Part shown: positions 1 through 11,300 of the stretch, one piece after another | Layout: each line of letters opens with the position of its first letter | Numbering within the stretch: the first letter of the stretch is position 1 | Assembly (NCBI GenBank): GCA_015680685.1 | Contig: MNCI01016409.1 | Span: forward strand, 324,788 to 388,787 | DNA: 64,000 bases | Source: Gnetum montanum | Taxonomy: Eukaryota; Streptophyta; Gnetopsida; Gnetales; Gnetaceae | Direction: 5' to 3' | Program-made: the position numbers and the translations under genes | The notes under the pieces: generated by a model | Told to the model about the DNA's origin: nothing | What the model saw: only the letters and a program-made list of their open reading frames with translations | Database searches by the model: none

Positions 1-2095
1 AATTAGTGGAGGCCTCAAGGCCTAAGACCTCCCCAAAACCTAGAGACGATAAATCAAAGGACCCCAAAGAACACCATCAAAGCCATTGTAATTCTTCTAG
101 TTCCTCATCTTCCTCTTTCCCTTCAACGTCTAGTTCTGATGAAGATGAACATAGGTATGGAGATTAAGCTTCAATAGAGGAGTGGAACAAAAATAAATAT
201 CAAACCCATGGGAGAAATCAAAGACATCACTGTGAACATAGACAACATCATCACAATCAAGCGAATAGAGATAGAAATTTTCCTCATAATTTGTTTGATG
301 ACGATGAACCCTTATTGGCCATTAAGAGCCTAATGCATATCACAAAGGTTGTTAAGATATCTCACAGGCATCGCAAAAAAAAATCACCTACCTAAGCCTG
401 ACATGAATAATATTCCTAAATTTGCAAGAGGTTATGATTCAAATCTGCAACATCATTTACAAGCCTTCCATGATGCCTATACTTTCTACAACATTAAAGA
501 TGGGTAGCAAAAGCTTAAGCTCTTTTCTAGGACACTAATTGATAGAGCAGAAGTGTGGTATCAATTGTTGAGACCAAATTCAATCTAACAATGGTCCACA
601 ATGCTAGAACTTTTCAATGAGAAATACCAAACCTATGCGAGCGTGTCCAATTTGAGGAGACAGACCCAAGAGTAAAAGCAAGAACAACATGAACCCTTGG
701 ACATGGCCTTAGATAGATATTATGCCTTACTGAATAGATGCCCAAGCCATGGTTTCTCCGAGGAAAGGTAACTTTTTCACATCATTGATGGGCTTCACAA
801 TGAAACAAGAAAGACCCTTCGGATGTATGCCCTTGGGCAATTATACAAACTCCAAGCCCATTAGATCAAAGAGTTAATTGAGCATGTGGCAAAAGAACTA
901 GGAGAGATATGCAAATGGGAGAATGTCAAGAAATATCAATGGGATCCAACTCTTCAATAGAAGGAGGTCTAGATCTATGGTAAGGAGAAAGAAACCACTC
1001 TCGATCAGGTGATTTCCCAACAAATCTTGCCAATACATAAGTCTATTGATGAACTTGAAGCAAAGTTTAATAGGATTTCCAAATGGGTATATGAAAATGT
1101 TACAACTCTCATTGAGATAGTTGAGAAAAAGATCATGCCAAATAAGCCAAGAAATCACAATCAACTAAACTCAACCACAAATGAAGATAATGGTTGCAAC
1201 ATCTGCATATATGACAATTCGAAGGACCATTGCCCAGTCTTGTTACATCTACAGGAATATTTGGTAGGTTCCTTAAATCTGAAGTTTGTGCAAAAGCACA
1301 TGCTTGGGAGATTTCCTCTCCCACAAAGTAATTATAGACAGTCCCACAACCAATCATACCATCCTAGGGGGCACTTATTACCAACCTCAACATGATCATC
1401 AACTATAGTGGCAACAACCATAATCATGGGGGAGGCCACCACCAAATCAGCCCTATTCGTGAAAACTGCATGAATATTATATTCAACACCCTGTTTCTCC
1501 AACTAGTTCTACACCCTCTACTTCAAATCATCACTACCACTCTATTGTACCATCAACCCATCCCTTGAAGGATCACCACGTCATGCCTCTTACCATCCAT
1601 CCTACCCTCAATATTCTCATACTCCACCACATTCCAAGCCACCGCCAATGACACAAGAAGGTTCAACACCCTAATATCAACAAACAAATGTCACTTGTGT
1701 TGTGAATGTGCATAACCACGTTGATACTAGTGGGTCTCAACCACAACATAGGAAATGTCCTTTCTAGAGGAAAGCCTATAATCCAAAGTAAACCACACAT
1801 GGACCCACCATATCATCTGAACCAGCAAAATGCCAATCTAATGAACCACCTTCCTTATCATACACAGGGACCACCATCCATCATTACTCCAATCCCAAAT
1901 CCAAAAAATGAATCTAATAGTGTGGGGAGACAAATAAATCCATGCATACCATATCATGATCAAGGGTGCAATTGTGGGCCAACCATCCATAATGTTAACA
2001 CACCTCATATCTTGATCCACCATACATTTAACCATCAAGTGTGTGACCAACAATTTTTCTACCTAGCCACCACACCACAAACAGATACCTAGTGG
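1..2095 (+). mobile_element. Ty3/gypsy-type retrotransposon remnant, gag region (enters from left edge)
   Basis: Sense-strand translation with several in-frame stops resembles a plant Ty3 gag: RTLIDRAEVWYQLLRP, ELFNEKYQTYASVSNLRRQT, LDMALDRYYALLNRCPSHGF and IIDGLHNETRKTL fall in family order at about 450-840. A Pro/His/Gln/Asn-rich tail follows (1400-2095) with a weak Cys/His cluster near 1195-1230. Stops interrupt the frame at about 508, 586 and 672, mostly at positions where Gln or Trp is expected. No protease, reverse transcriptase or integrase follows before 2100, so the element is either gag-only or deleted. Confidence 0.65.
450..850 (+). pseudogene. Retrotransposon gag core domain, stop-interrupted
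   Basis: The frame gives the retrotransposon gag signature: a short helix, the W-Y pair of AEVWYQLL, LFNEKYQTYASVSNLRRQTQ, and RYYALLNRCPSHGF. At least four in-frame stops are present. Structural capsid-like role only; not functional. Confidence 0.6.
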
Positions 2096-3880
2096 CTATG
2101 GCATGAATGGTTACCAATGTTTCATATGTGCATGGATCCTATCTATCCACTTATTAATCCTTGTCATGGCCAAATGTTTAGTTGTGGGGGTTACCCCCCA
2201 TTTTAAGCTCCGGGATTCTTAAGTGTTTTTCACCTTTTTGTTTTACATATTTTTTGTTTTATATCTTCTTGTTTTACACATTCTTTATTTTACATCTTAT
2301 TGTTTTCATGTTATTAATCTTTTATAATTTTTGTTTTACACCATCATTAGTAAATTTGCTATTTCTTGAAAATTTTACATTTTCTTTTATTTTATTTTGG
2401 TGTGATTTTCTAACTTTTTGTTAATAAGTGCCAGGTATAGTGGTAATGCGTTGTTTAATGGTGGTATGTAGTATTTTGTTATTTGATTGTTGGTGTCTAG
2501 ATTTTGGCTTTGAATTTTGTTACGGATGATTAGGACATGGTTTCTTTTTCATACAACAAGAAGTGAGTCCACAACATCCACCCATCTACAAACTGTATGG
2601 TTTTCCTTGTTCTAGAAACGTGCAGTCCTTTTTTCATTAAGAAAACTTTAAAAAATTTGTGACTTTGGTAGTTTCTTCAATTTGAAAGGATTAAAAGGTT
2701 TGAATAGGGTGTGACTCCAAGGGGTTTTTGTATTCTTTGCGCCTATCTGTTTGCCTAGGTGCATGTATGTTTTCATGGATTTCTTACCATTCCATGTTGA
2801 CCAATAAAAGGAAGTNAATGGACTAGTCTTAGGATAATAATGCGAAGTCATTAAATGTGGCTGGTTTTGGTCTAGACTAATGATGGATCTTATCAAGTCA
2901 TTTAACCATAAAATCCACAAGGGACTTCATGTGACCTTAATTAGGAAGTGCATTCGATTCTCTCTCTCATCCATCTATGCTTTTCATGTCTCAGCTCACT
3001 ACTGGTTTCATATTTGTGTTTGATGTCTTGGTTTGATGTGTTGGAACTCTTAGGTAGTTTCTTCCAGGTTTTTGTACTTAACCTTCCATAAACATTAATC
3101 ATCCATGAAGCCCACAAACTCTTTGGTTTGAAGTTATGCAAAGGCATAAAAGGCCTATGCCAGCTTTGGGGAGGATCCACTTGCATATCTTTTGGTTGGG
3201 TTTGTTAAGTTCTTTACCCTTAGACACTCTTATAATTGAATCTTTTTGTTTACCCCATCAATGACATCCAATTGTGCACATCTTCACAACATTTTTCAGT
3301 AACTTTCCTTTTTATTGTTGTGAATTCTTACATCCTCCAAATATTTTCTTGTGTTGAATTTTTCAAATGTAATGGACTTCTTATCTATTTTACCCTATTT
3401 TTCAGCCTTCTTGCTAACACTCCTAAAGGAATCAATCTACCACAATCACAACCTAGCCGAGTGTAACCACCAATGAGATAAGGCATTTAATAGTTATGTG
3501 TTACACATTGCATACTAATTCACGATTCTAATGTGATTGCAGTGGGAAACATGGATTGGAAGTGGGACTGTCTTCACCAAGGATGATGCAATAGTACCAC
3601 ACGATGTGGACTATTCATGATCATTGGATCTTCTCTCTCACTCTTTAGCTACCAAGAGGCGTTGGATGTCAATTTTGTCCAGGGTGTTCACTTCTCTTGT
3701 CATGAACACCCAATTTTATAAAAATTGTAACTCCATACACTTGGGCACTTAGAGTCTATTTATTCCATCTAAGTTAATTTTCCTGTTAGTCAATAATCCC
3801 ATACCTTCCCAATATTTTATAAGGAACTTGTTCCTCCTCTTCTACACTCGAGGATGAGTTTTCATTCAATCGTGAGGGTA
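2096..3880. other. Non-coding internal region of the gypsy remnant
   Basis: A T-rich low-complexity tract (about 2215-2420) is followed by sequence without a convincing gene. A segment near 3130-3185 (GGGGAGGATCCACTTG) resembles 23226-23254 (GGGGAGGACCCACTTG), which lies in the 3' non-coding region of the gypsy element at 13069-25558. This suggests the two elements are related. One N at 2816. Confidence 0.4.
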
Positions 3881-4430
3881 TGATGAATCATGATTTTGTG
3901 TGTGCTCTGACATTGGATATTCGATGTTGAAGCCTTGACATCGGGTATCCGATGTCAGAGCCNTAGCGCTTAGGCTCATAATTTCTATATAGTTTTTCAT
4001 ATTAGTTTTCAGTTAGAGGAGCGAAGATCTTGTAGTTTGTTTTATCTAGAGTTAGAATATTTTTGAATGTGTGTAGTAGGAGACTAAGTGTGTACAGATC
4101 TTTGTTCAAACATCGATGTACTTAAACACAGTAATGTGATGGGAATAAAAATGATCTCTTTTGACAATCCTTGCAGCATTGAGAATAGATTAATGTTTCC
4201 TTTAATACACTTTACTTTCATGCACTTTACTTAAATGCATTTCAATTAAACAGTTAATTTCCAATTGTTAATACACACAAGCATGACCACTTCGAGCATA
4301 CATATAGTGCTTGGTAACCTAGAAATGCTTAATGTTTGGTAGCCCAATAGCACTATATGTGTTCAGGATGTGTCTAAGAAAGTGGGACGGGTACTTGTGT
4401 TAGGCTAGCTAAGTAGTAGATGAATTAGAT
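3881..4430 (+). repeat. Possible 3' LTR of the gypsy remnant
   Basis: A purine-rich CGTGAGGGTA directly precedes TGATGAATCA, the same TGATGA start seen in the LTRs at 13069 and 24332. It includes a short repeat of TGACATTGGATATTCGATGT and TGACATCGGGTATCCGATGT near 3910-3957. The 3' end is not determined and no partner LTR is visible in the window. One N at 3963. Confidence 0.35.
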
Positions 4431-6070
4431 CTTAAGTTACTTTATCTTTCATTCTTGTTGTAGGGGATTAAACTTATAAAACATAAAATGAGAAAAATCA
4501 TGTCTCACTTTCGACTTACATGACAAAGCTACCACTAGTCCAAGTGGAATGACAACCTACGATCAGAGCATACCAAACTAGATACCACAACTAGTCCCAT
4601 CCACAAAATTCAACCGAATCATGTGTGAATGCTTGTGATTCATATGGTTGAGCATAGGGGTACCTCACTGCTCATCAGATATAATGGTACAAACTACAAA
4701 ACAAGTAAAAGAAATTAGAGAAACGTTGAAAGTAGCTAAGATAGACAAGGCACGTCCAAAGACCCATCAAATATAGGATCATTTATATAGTGTGTTGTTG
4801 ACCTTTTGGTATGTCAAAACCTTAAGACAAATGGAGAACAATAATCTTTGTGTGGTTGTTATGTTTGTAGGGTAAGAACTTGAATGAAGACAAAAGCATG
4901 TGAGAGTTCAAAGAGCATGGACAAGGAATGAAGGAAAGAAAGACATCATCAAGGCCTTAAGGAAGCATGTGGGAGTTCAAAGAACATGGACAAGAAATAA
5001 AGATTTAACAAGGAATGAAGATTTCAAGGTGCAAAGGAAATTGAAGAAAGATGTCTCTACGAAATAGTAGATGTATTGGCCGAAGTGAAGGAAAATTAGG
5101 AAAGACATCTCCAGGAAACAACAAATGGCTTGGCTGAATTGAAGGTTGCTTAGATGAAGACATCTCCACAAAGACATATTTCCTATGGAGAAGACGTCTT
5201 TCCAAAGTGAAGGTCTAAGGCAGAAAGACATCTAAGCCTTGAAGAAGACATCTCCAATGATTGTTAGATAACTGTTGCACAAATTTTTAGATGAATTCAA
5301 AAACATATTGGCTACAAGAAGACTTCATTGCATTGGGAAATGGGCAAGCATTGTGTACTATCAAGTGTCATTATGAAAAAATCATTGTAATCATCATTCT
5401 CTTGTTATTGTTCCTCATTGTACTATCTTTTGTTTGTTGTAATTGGTTAAAGTGAGCTATACCTTAAAGTATAAGGATCAACAAACTTAGTTGCATTCAT
5501 TCCTTGTAATTATTATTCTCTTTTATTGCTCTGCAGGGTTGTTGTGCTTCTTGTGGGAAGGTATCTTACTTGAGCTTGTTAGGATCCTATGGGATTGAGT
5601 GTTAGTGTAGCACCATAACACTCTAAAGCAGAGTTCAAGTTGTAAAGGTTATGGGATCCTAGAAATGACATTCTAAGCTTATTAGGACCTTACAGGATTG
5701 AGTGGATTCGTTGCATTGAATCACTTCGAAGCCAAGCTTAAAGCTTGTACAAGGTGTGGTACCCTTCAAACCACATTTTGGAGCAACAAAGTTCAGAGGC
5801 ATGCTAGCGAACTACCCTCTAAGTGTGAACTACACAAGTTGGGGAACCACGTTAAACTCAGTGTTTGCATTGGCTAATTATTTTTATTTTGAGGAGCTTA
5901 TTCATCCCCTCTTCTTAAGCTTAACGATCCTCGCATGTCTTAGATATTGGGTCATTTATACATATAGGATGCAATGTTGATTATTCATAAATGGATATCA
6001 TATTTTGATACCCAATCTAAATAATATTCTAAATTTTTATATTTTATCAAGTTATTTAATCTTCCATTGA
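4431..6070. other. Unassigned repeat-derived sequence with AGACATCT-type motif clusters
   Basis: No gene seen. Between about 4940 and 5260 the words AAGACATC, AGACATCTCC and GACGTCTT recur irregularly with GTGGGAGTTCAAAGA. The block 5395-5540 contains two similar T-rich stretches (CATTGTAATCATCATTCTCT and CCTTGTAATTATTATTCTCT), which is LTR-like but has no defined ends. Confidence 0.3.
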
Positions 6071-6082
6071 TTTTCTAAATAG

Positions 6083-6418
6083 TTGAAGAGCAAATTATTA
6101 GTCTTCTTGGTCCAATTAAACATATGGAATCTATTTTTGCACTATTTCTTTTTCATAAATGTTTTTGTTGGAATCAATCTTCTTAATTGTAAAAGGAATT
6201 TGGCATTAAAAGTAGGTGGGAAGACTTATATTCAACTAATTACATATTATAATCTTTCTAATTCTTCTAGCTTTTTCATCATGAAGGATATTCATTTAAT
6301 GTTTTTCCTTTTTTGCTCAAGAAAAAAGATGCTAAGGAAAAGAAAATATGTGTTAAAGTTGAGGAGACTCATCTCTTGGTTGGAAGATTATGGGTTTGAT
6401 TCTTGCTTATGCTTTTGA
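6083..6418 (+). pseudogene. LINE ORF1 fragment (DUF4283/CCHC region), degenerate
   Basis: This fragment shares sequence with the minus-strand fragment at 54290-54440: INLLN, GGKTYIQ, TYYNLSNS, then nucleotides ATCATGAAGGATATT and CAAGAAAAAA. In the LINE ORF1 family this is the segment from the end of DUF4283 into the CCHC knuckle. The knuckle is out of frame here. It is followed to 6555 by a non-coding tail ending in an A-run, possibly the 3' end of a deleted LINE. Confidence 0.45.
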
Positions 6419-6559
6419 GTGTAGCAATAGTGAAGTAGCCTTATAGTGGGATCCTTTTCGTTTGTGGGTCACATCTACCCTGTTGTGTGGGTAGGGGTGG
6501 TGCTACTAACCTTGAGTTGTCTTGCCTCAAAAAAGATTTGAAGATTAAAAAAAACACAA

Positions 6560-8356
6560 TCTAAAGTTGAAATAAGAAAATCAAGTTAATATCAATGATA
6601 AGAATGATTAAATGGTAATAAAGAAACTAGGTTTCAGCAATGATCTAAGGTAGCAGGAGGTCTGGCATTGATATACCACTAAATTTAGTAGGTGATTCTT
6701 CAAGTAGAACCACTACTTCTTTGCCATTTTACAATTTGCCTAATGATTTCTATGAATCTATTACCCCAAAGGGAAGGGTTTTCAAGATTGGTTGTAAAGA
6801 TAAAAACCAAAAAAGACATCCCAAAATAGTTAGGCCTTTCCTTTTTATTAATTTGAAGTTTCTCCTCTTTGGAGTACTCTTCTTTTGTACTCTAAATTTT
6901 TATTTTTAATAAATATATTTTTTGGGGTTTGATACATAATAAATAAACTAGAGAAGACTAATTGTAATTGATGATGTATGATTTGAAATGTCTTGTAAAA
7001 TAAAAATATGCAAGCTATGGATAGTAAAAGAATATCGTTGACTCAAAAATCAAAACTAAGGTCAATCATGATGGATAATAGCTAATGATAACAATTCTAG
7101 ATGTAAGGTCAATCATGATGGATAATATGTGTAATCATTTTCTATTGGATATTCTTTTCCTACAAAACTTGGCATTTTACCAAAGCTTTTTATTGCTACT
7201 TCAAATCCTTTTACTATTTTAAGTTCAAGCATAAATGTTGAAAGTAATGTAAATGTTGTTAGGATCAAGACCATCCTTCGATGTTAACAATTAATTTTCT
7301 TCTTTGATTTTTCAAATCATCATTTGTAAGGTTGTACACTTATTGGAAAGGTTTTCATTTCACATTGTTTTTGGTAGCATATAATGCACTTTGAATTATT
7401 TGTTAATTATTAATATTCATTTGTTGGGGGTTCGACACCCTCCCTTGTTCATTATTAATATTATTTTTGGAGTTCAACACCCAAAACCAAAGAATATAAA
7501 AATAACAATGGGTAAGCATGTTTTAAGGAAATTAGACCATGGAAGAACATGCTATATAGTTTAAACTATACTTGCAATTAAAATACAAGGATGTGATAAG
7601 AAAATTTAATTATATCAAAGCAAAAGAAACATTAAGGATTGGTTTTTTGGGAGGTGGGGATGGTGTGTTGGAAGCCTATAATTGTAACATAGGTACACCT
7701 CAATATATATAATAGAATTAAAACTTTAAAAATAAAATTTTATAACTCCAAAGTAACTACAAGAATTGAACCCATGAACTTGTTATTTTTAAATCAAGAG
7801 TCTTACCACTAACCTAACGCCTCATTATTTTATTTAAGATTCCAATTTACAAAAGGGTAAAATTTGGACATCCTTTCCCTTTAAAGGATCTTCTTTGTCA
7901 AAGATCCTAAAGGTTTAGCACTTAATTAATTTTCAACATAGATGGTAAGGATAACACTTAAAAACTCCGAGCTTTGCCTTTTTGGTGGTGTTTAAAAAAT
8001 TTTACCTCCGCCGAGTACTTAGCCTATGATATACTTCAATTGTTTTTAAACATTGCTGAAATGATATTGGGTCTGAAATCCCCTTCCTAAAATCAAATAA
8101 CCGTGCAAATACGATCAACAAATAATGCAAAATACCTTAAGAGGCACATGTAAAAATTCTAGAATTCATTTAAAAACCAGGATTTTAAAAAATAAAACAG
8201 CACTGAAATACGATTTCGAAGTTACGATACGTGCGCTGCTTTTTCGCTTGAGGTTTAATTCGTTAAAAGACTGCGAGGGGAGGGGAAGAAAAGTTTAGGC
8301 GCTGGATCTGCAGTCAGATCGTTTTGGTCGCTGTCAGTTCCAGTTTGAATCACAAC
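6560..8356. other. Upstream intergenic region of the RBL18-like gene
   Basis: AT-rich, with no supported gene; the short frame at 6721-6909 has no recognisable feature. Base composition rises in GC from about 8215 to the start codon, as expected for a 5' UTR and core promoter, but no clear TATA box can be named. Contains the SINE candidate at about 7680-7845. Confidence 0.4.
7680..7845 (-). mobile_element. Possible tRNA-derived SINE
   Basis: On the minus strand, TTAGTGGTAAGACTC resembles a pol III A box. About 37 bases further on, GGGTTCAATTC resembles a B box (consensus GGTTCRANNCC). The spacing is that of a tRNA-derived SINE head. No poly(A)/poly(T) end or target duplication was found, so the borders are approximate. 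Confidence 0.35.
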
Positions 8357-8381
8357 ATGAACAACGGGCCTGCTGGATTTC
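8357..8381 (+). CDS. RBL18: RBL18-like exon 1 (start codon)
   Basis: 25 coding bases, MNNGPAGF plus one base of the next codon. They are followed directly by the strong donor GTGAGT. The start is chosen because the family begins with a short M-N-G-P-x-G-F-type N-terminus and this ATG continues in phase into exon 2. Intron 1 is 98 bp (8382-8479). Confidence 0.9.
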
Positions 8382-11300
8382 GTGAGTTCTGCATATTTTG
8401 CGGATTTTCTTTGTAGAGTAGAGTTGTAATCTGAATTGGATTGCAACAGAGCTTGAAATTTCGTTCATAACCAATGCAGAGAACGCTCCTGTGACAAAGG
8501 GATTCATAATCACATCAGCGATTCTTTCCTTCGCGATTGGCATTCATAGCGGTTCCACGCAATGCTCTATTTCGTACAATGTATGTATGTTATGTTTATT
8601 GATGCCTTAACATTTTCTCCTTTTCGTTGCACACTTTTCCAGTGATCCTTGGTATGTTCTGTTATCTGTGAAGAATTATGAATTTATACAATGCATAGCG
8701 TCTTAATTATGTAACGCAGTACTTTTAACAGGTTGTGGTATTATAATATCATCCTTAATTTTAATTTATAAGACGTTCATGCTACAATTCTTGGCATCCT
8801 GGGAATTCTATGCAGGGTTTTTAAGTTTTAACAAATGGGAATAACAAGGCGATTATTGAATGAATCCTTTTGAGTGCTTTTCCACTTTGCTGTTTTATTT
8901 GGATTTCGTATATGGGAGACCGGTTGGTAGATGGCAAGCATTTCAAGAATGGTGTTTTTTTAACACTATTTTAAGGTACCATGAAAAATAAAAATAATGA
9001 AAAAGACATGGAACATCTATACGACTTTATGGCTTGAAAGTGGATATTATGGCTTGTAATTGGACATTGGAGTTAGATTCACCAACGGCCATTGGCTTAC
9101 CCAAGTCATAATGATAATGTCCAACGGATAGTGAAATTAGATTCGTGGATATTTTCATTATATACCTTTCGCTCCAGAGTTATACATGATATATGATAAA
9201 CAAGCTCAGGGAAGATCTATATCACGTTATTTCTTGTAATAGAATATTATTTATCGCTAGTAATGTTTCGACCTATATAAAATTGTGGGATATGTTCATA
9301 ATGTTCCTTTAATTTGGAGTTATGCATTCATGATCCAAATAATCAGTTATCCAATTACATGGGCCTGTATCTAATGCTGTTTATCCATTCTACCAAAAAT
9401 TTTTATGGTAGCATAACATTGTATAAAACAAGGATTTTTTTTTGAGAAAATCATTTTTTATTGCATGATCAAATGCCTTACAAATGCATTGTTCCATGCC
9501 TTTAAAAGAGTTGATTCAAAACTTAAAACACATCCAGTTTCTTTGATTTAGCACCAAAGCAATACAAATCAGTCACTCTCATCAAACTTCTATGAGAGAA
9601 GCCATTGTATGTGTGCAATATTATTCTTTGTAATTGATGCTTAGCACTAGATGAAAACTGTTACAGTCAAAATTTAAATGCTAAAGCTGGTGTGAATAAT
9701 GCTTGTGGGATATCTCATAACAGATATTCCAAATTGTTCATAGTAAAGGTGATTGATCCATTAATGGATCTGTTTGATGACTTTCTGCAATAGCTTTAAT
9801 CGTGGCTTCTGACGTTGTCTTTTAGCTTTCTATTTGATTCATTTCAACTTGCTTCTTCTGTTAGAAGATACTGCCTTTAAGCTATTTTTATTCATAATAC
9901 CTGATTTCTGCCTCTTGTTTTTTAGAATGTGGACTGCATGGTTTACTAATTTATTATTGATAGATTGATAGTTGACAGACTACAAAGTAACTGATGATTG
10001 GTTCATTTATCAGGAAGTGATAGAAAAATACCACCTTTGGAAGCTAGCAACATCAGCCTTTGTCTTCACTTCAACTCCAGAGTTAATCTTCGGACTGTGC
10101 CTCTTATATTATTTTAGGGTGTTTGAGAGACAAATTGGATCCAATAAATTTTCGGTAGGTACTCTAATTTATATTTAAGAATTTAATATATCCTATGACA
10201 ATGCATTTAAAAAAGTTAATTTAATGCTCATTTAATGTTTTGGAAACAGTGCATCTGACTACATACCCTTTTACTTTATAAATTCATATTGAAAATTTGG
10301 CTATAAATGTGTGTTTGAACTTTTTTATAGACAAATAAAATCTTGATTCAGGAATACCAAACATTATAGTCTCTGAATGTAAAATTTTACAATTTTCCAG
10401 ATGGTATGTGTTTCAGTGTACCCTTTAGGATCATACGAGCGTACCCTTTAGGATCATAGGAGCATACCCTTTAGGATCAAACCTATGATTTGCAAACCAT
10501 AAGCCACATGCTATAACCAAGTAAATTATACCTCATAATCTATTTTGTATCTTATATTAATAAACAACATTTGCAAAACTAAATTTATAGCCTAAACCTA
10601 AGCTACTTAAATTGTTGTCCAAAAGATGGTAAAAAGAAATCTAGAGATCAAAGAACAGGCAAACCAAACAAGCCATGCAATGAAATGGTTAAGACTTAAG
10701 AGAGACATGATATATGGCAAAGTGATTAAACATATAAAATTTGGACCTTGTTTCATGCAACTCTCTTGCATGAAAACATGCTAATTGTTGTTGAATCTTG
10801 ATCCTCTTTCTATGTAAATGGAGCTAAGAGTTGAAAAAGAAGCAATGAAGAGTGTGGGTTATAATGAAAAGAAGATATATATATATATATGGCCAAGAGG
10901 CTAGTTACCAGCCCTCTCCAAGAGAGTCCTCTTTTGTCATGGTAAAATAATTTTATTGTTGTAATAGTTGAGGGGGAGTTGTCTTGGTTATAATTTTTTC
11001 CTTGAACTTTGCCATGGTAAATAAATAATTAATGTCATAACCTTGGGATAGGACATGAACCTTTTTTATGGGAATTATTATTTGCAAGAGCCCAACTACT
11101 CTTTAACTTGGACTTTGTCCTTGGAAAATCAATTCTCAGTGAATCAATTTGAGATTGTTTAATTTAAAAAATTCTCTTGGCCAAATAATAGATATATATC
11201 ATAAATATATAACTAAACTAGTTGACAAGGTCAAAAAGCATGTATTGAATAAAGCAAATTACAAACTCACAAGAAAGCAAAGCTGCTTGAGGCCAGTGTG

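Noticed and set aside
2182-2424. Phe/Leu-rich 80-codon frame resembling a membrane protein
   Set aside because: It is a translation of a T-rich low-complexity tract.
6345-6560. tRNA-derived SINE on the + strand (TATGGGTTTGATTCTTGC as a B box)
   Set aside because: The presumed A-box segment is shared with the LINE ORF1 fragment at 54290, so it belongs to that LINE; the B-box match alone is not enough.
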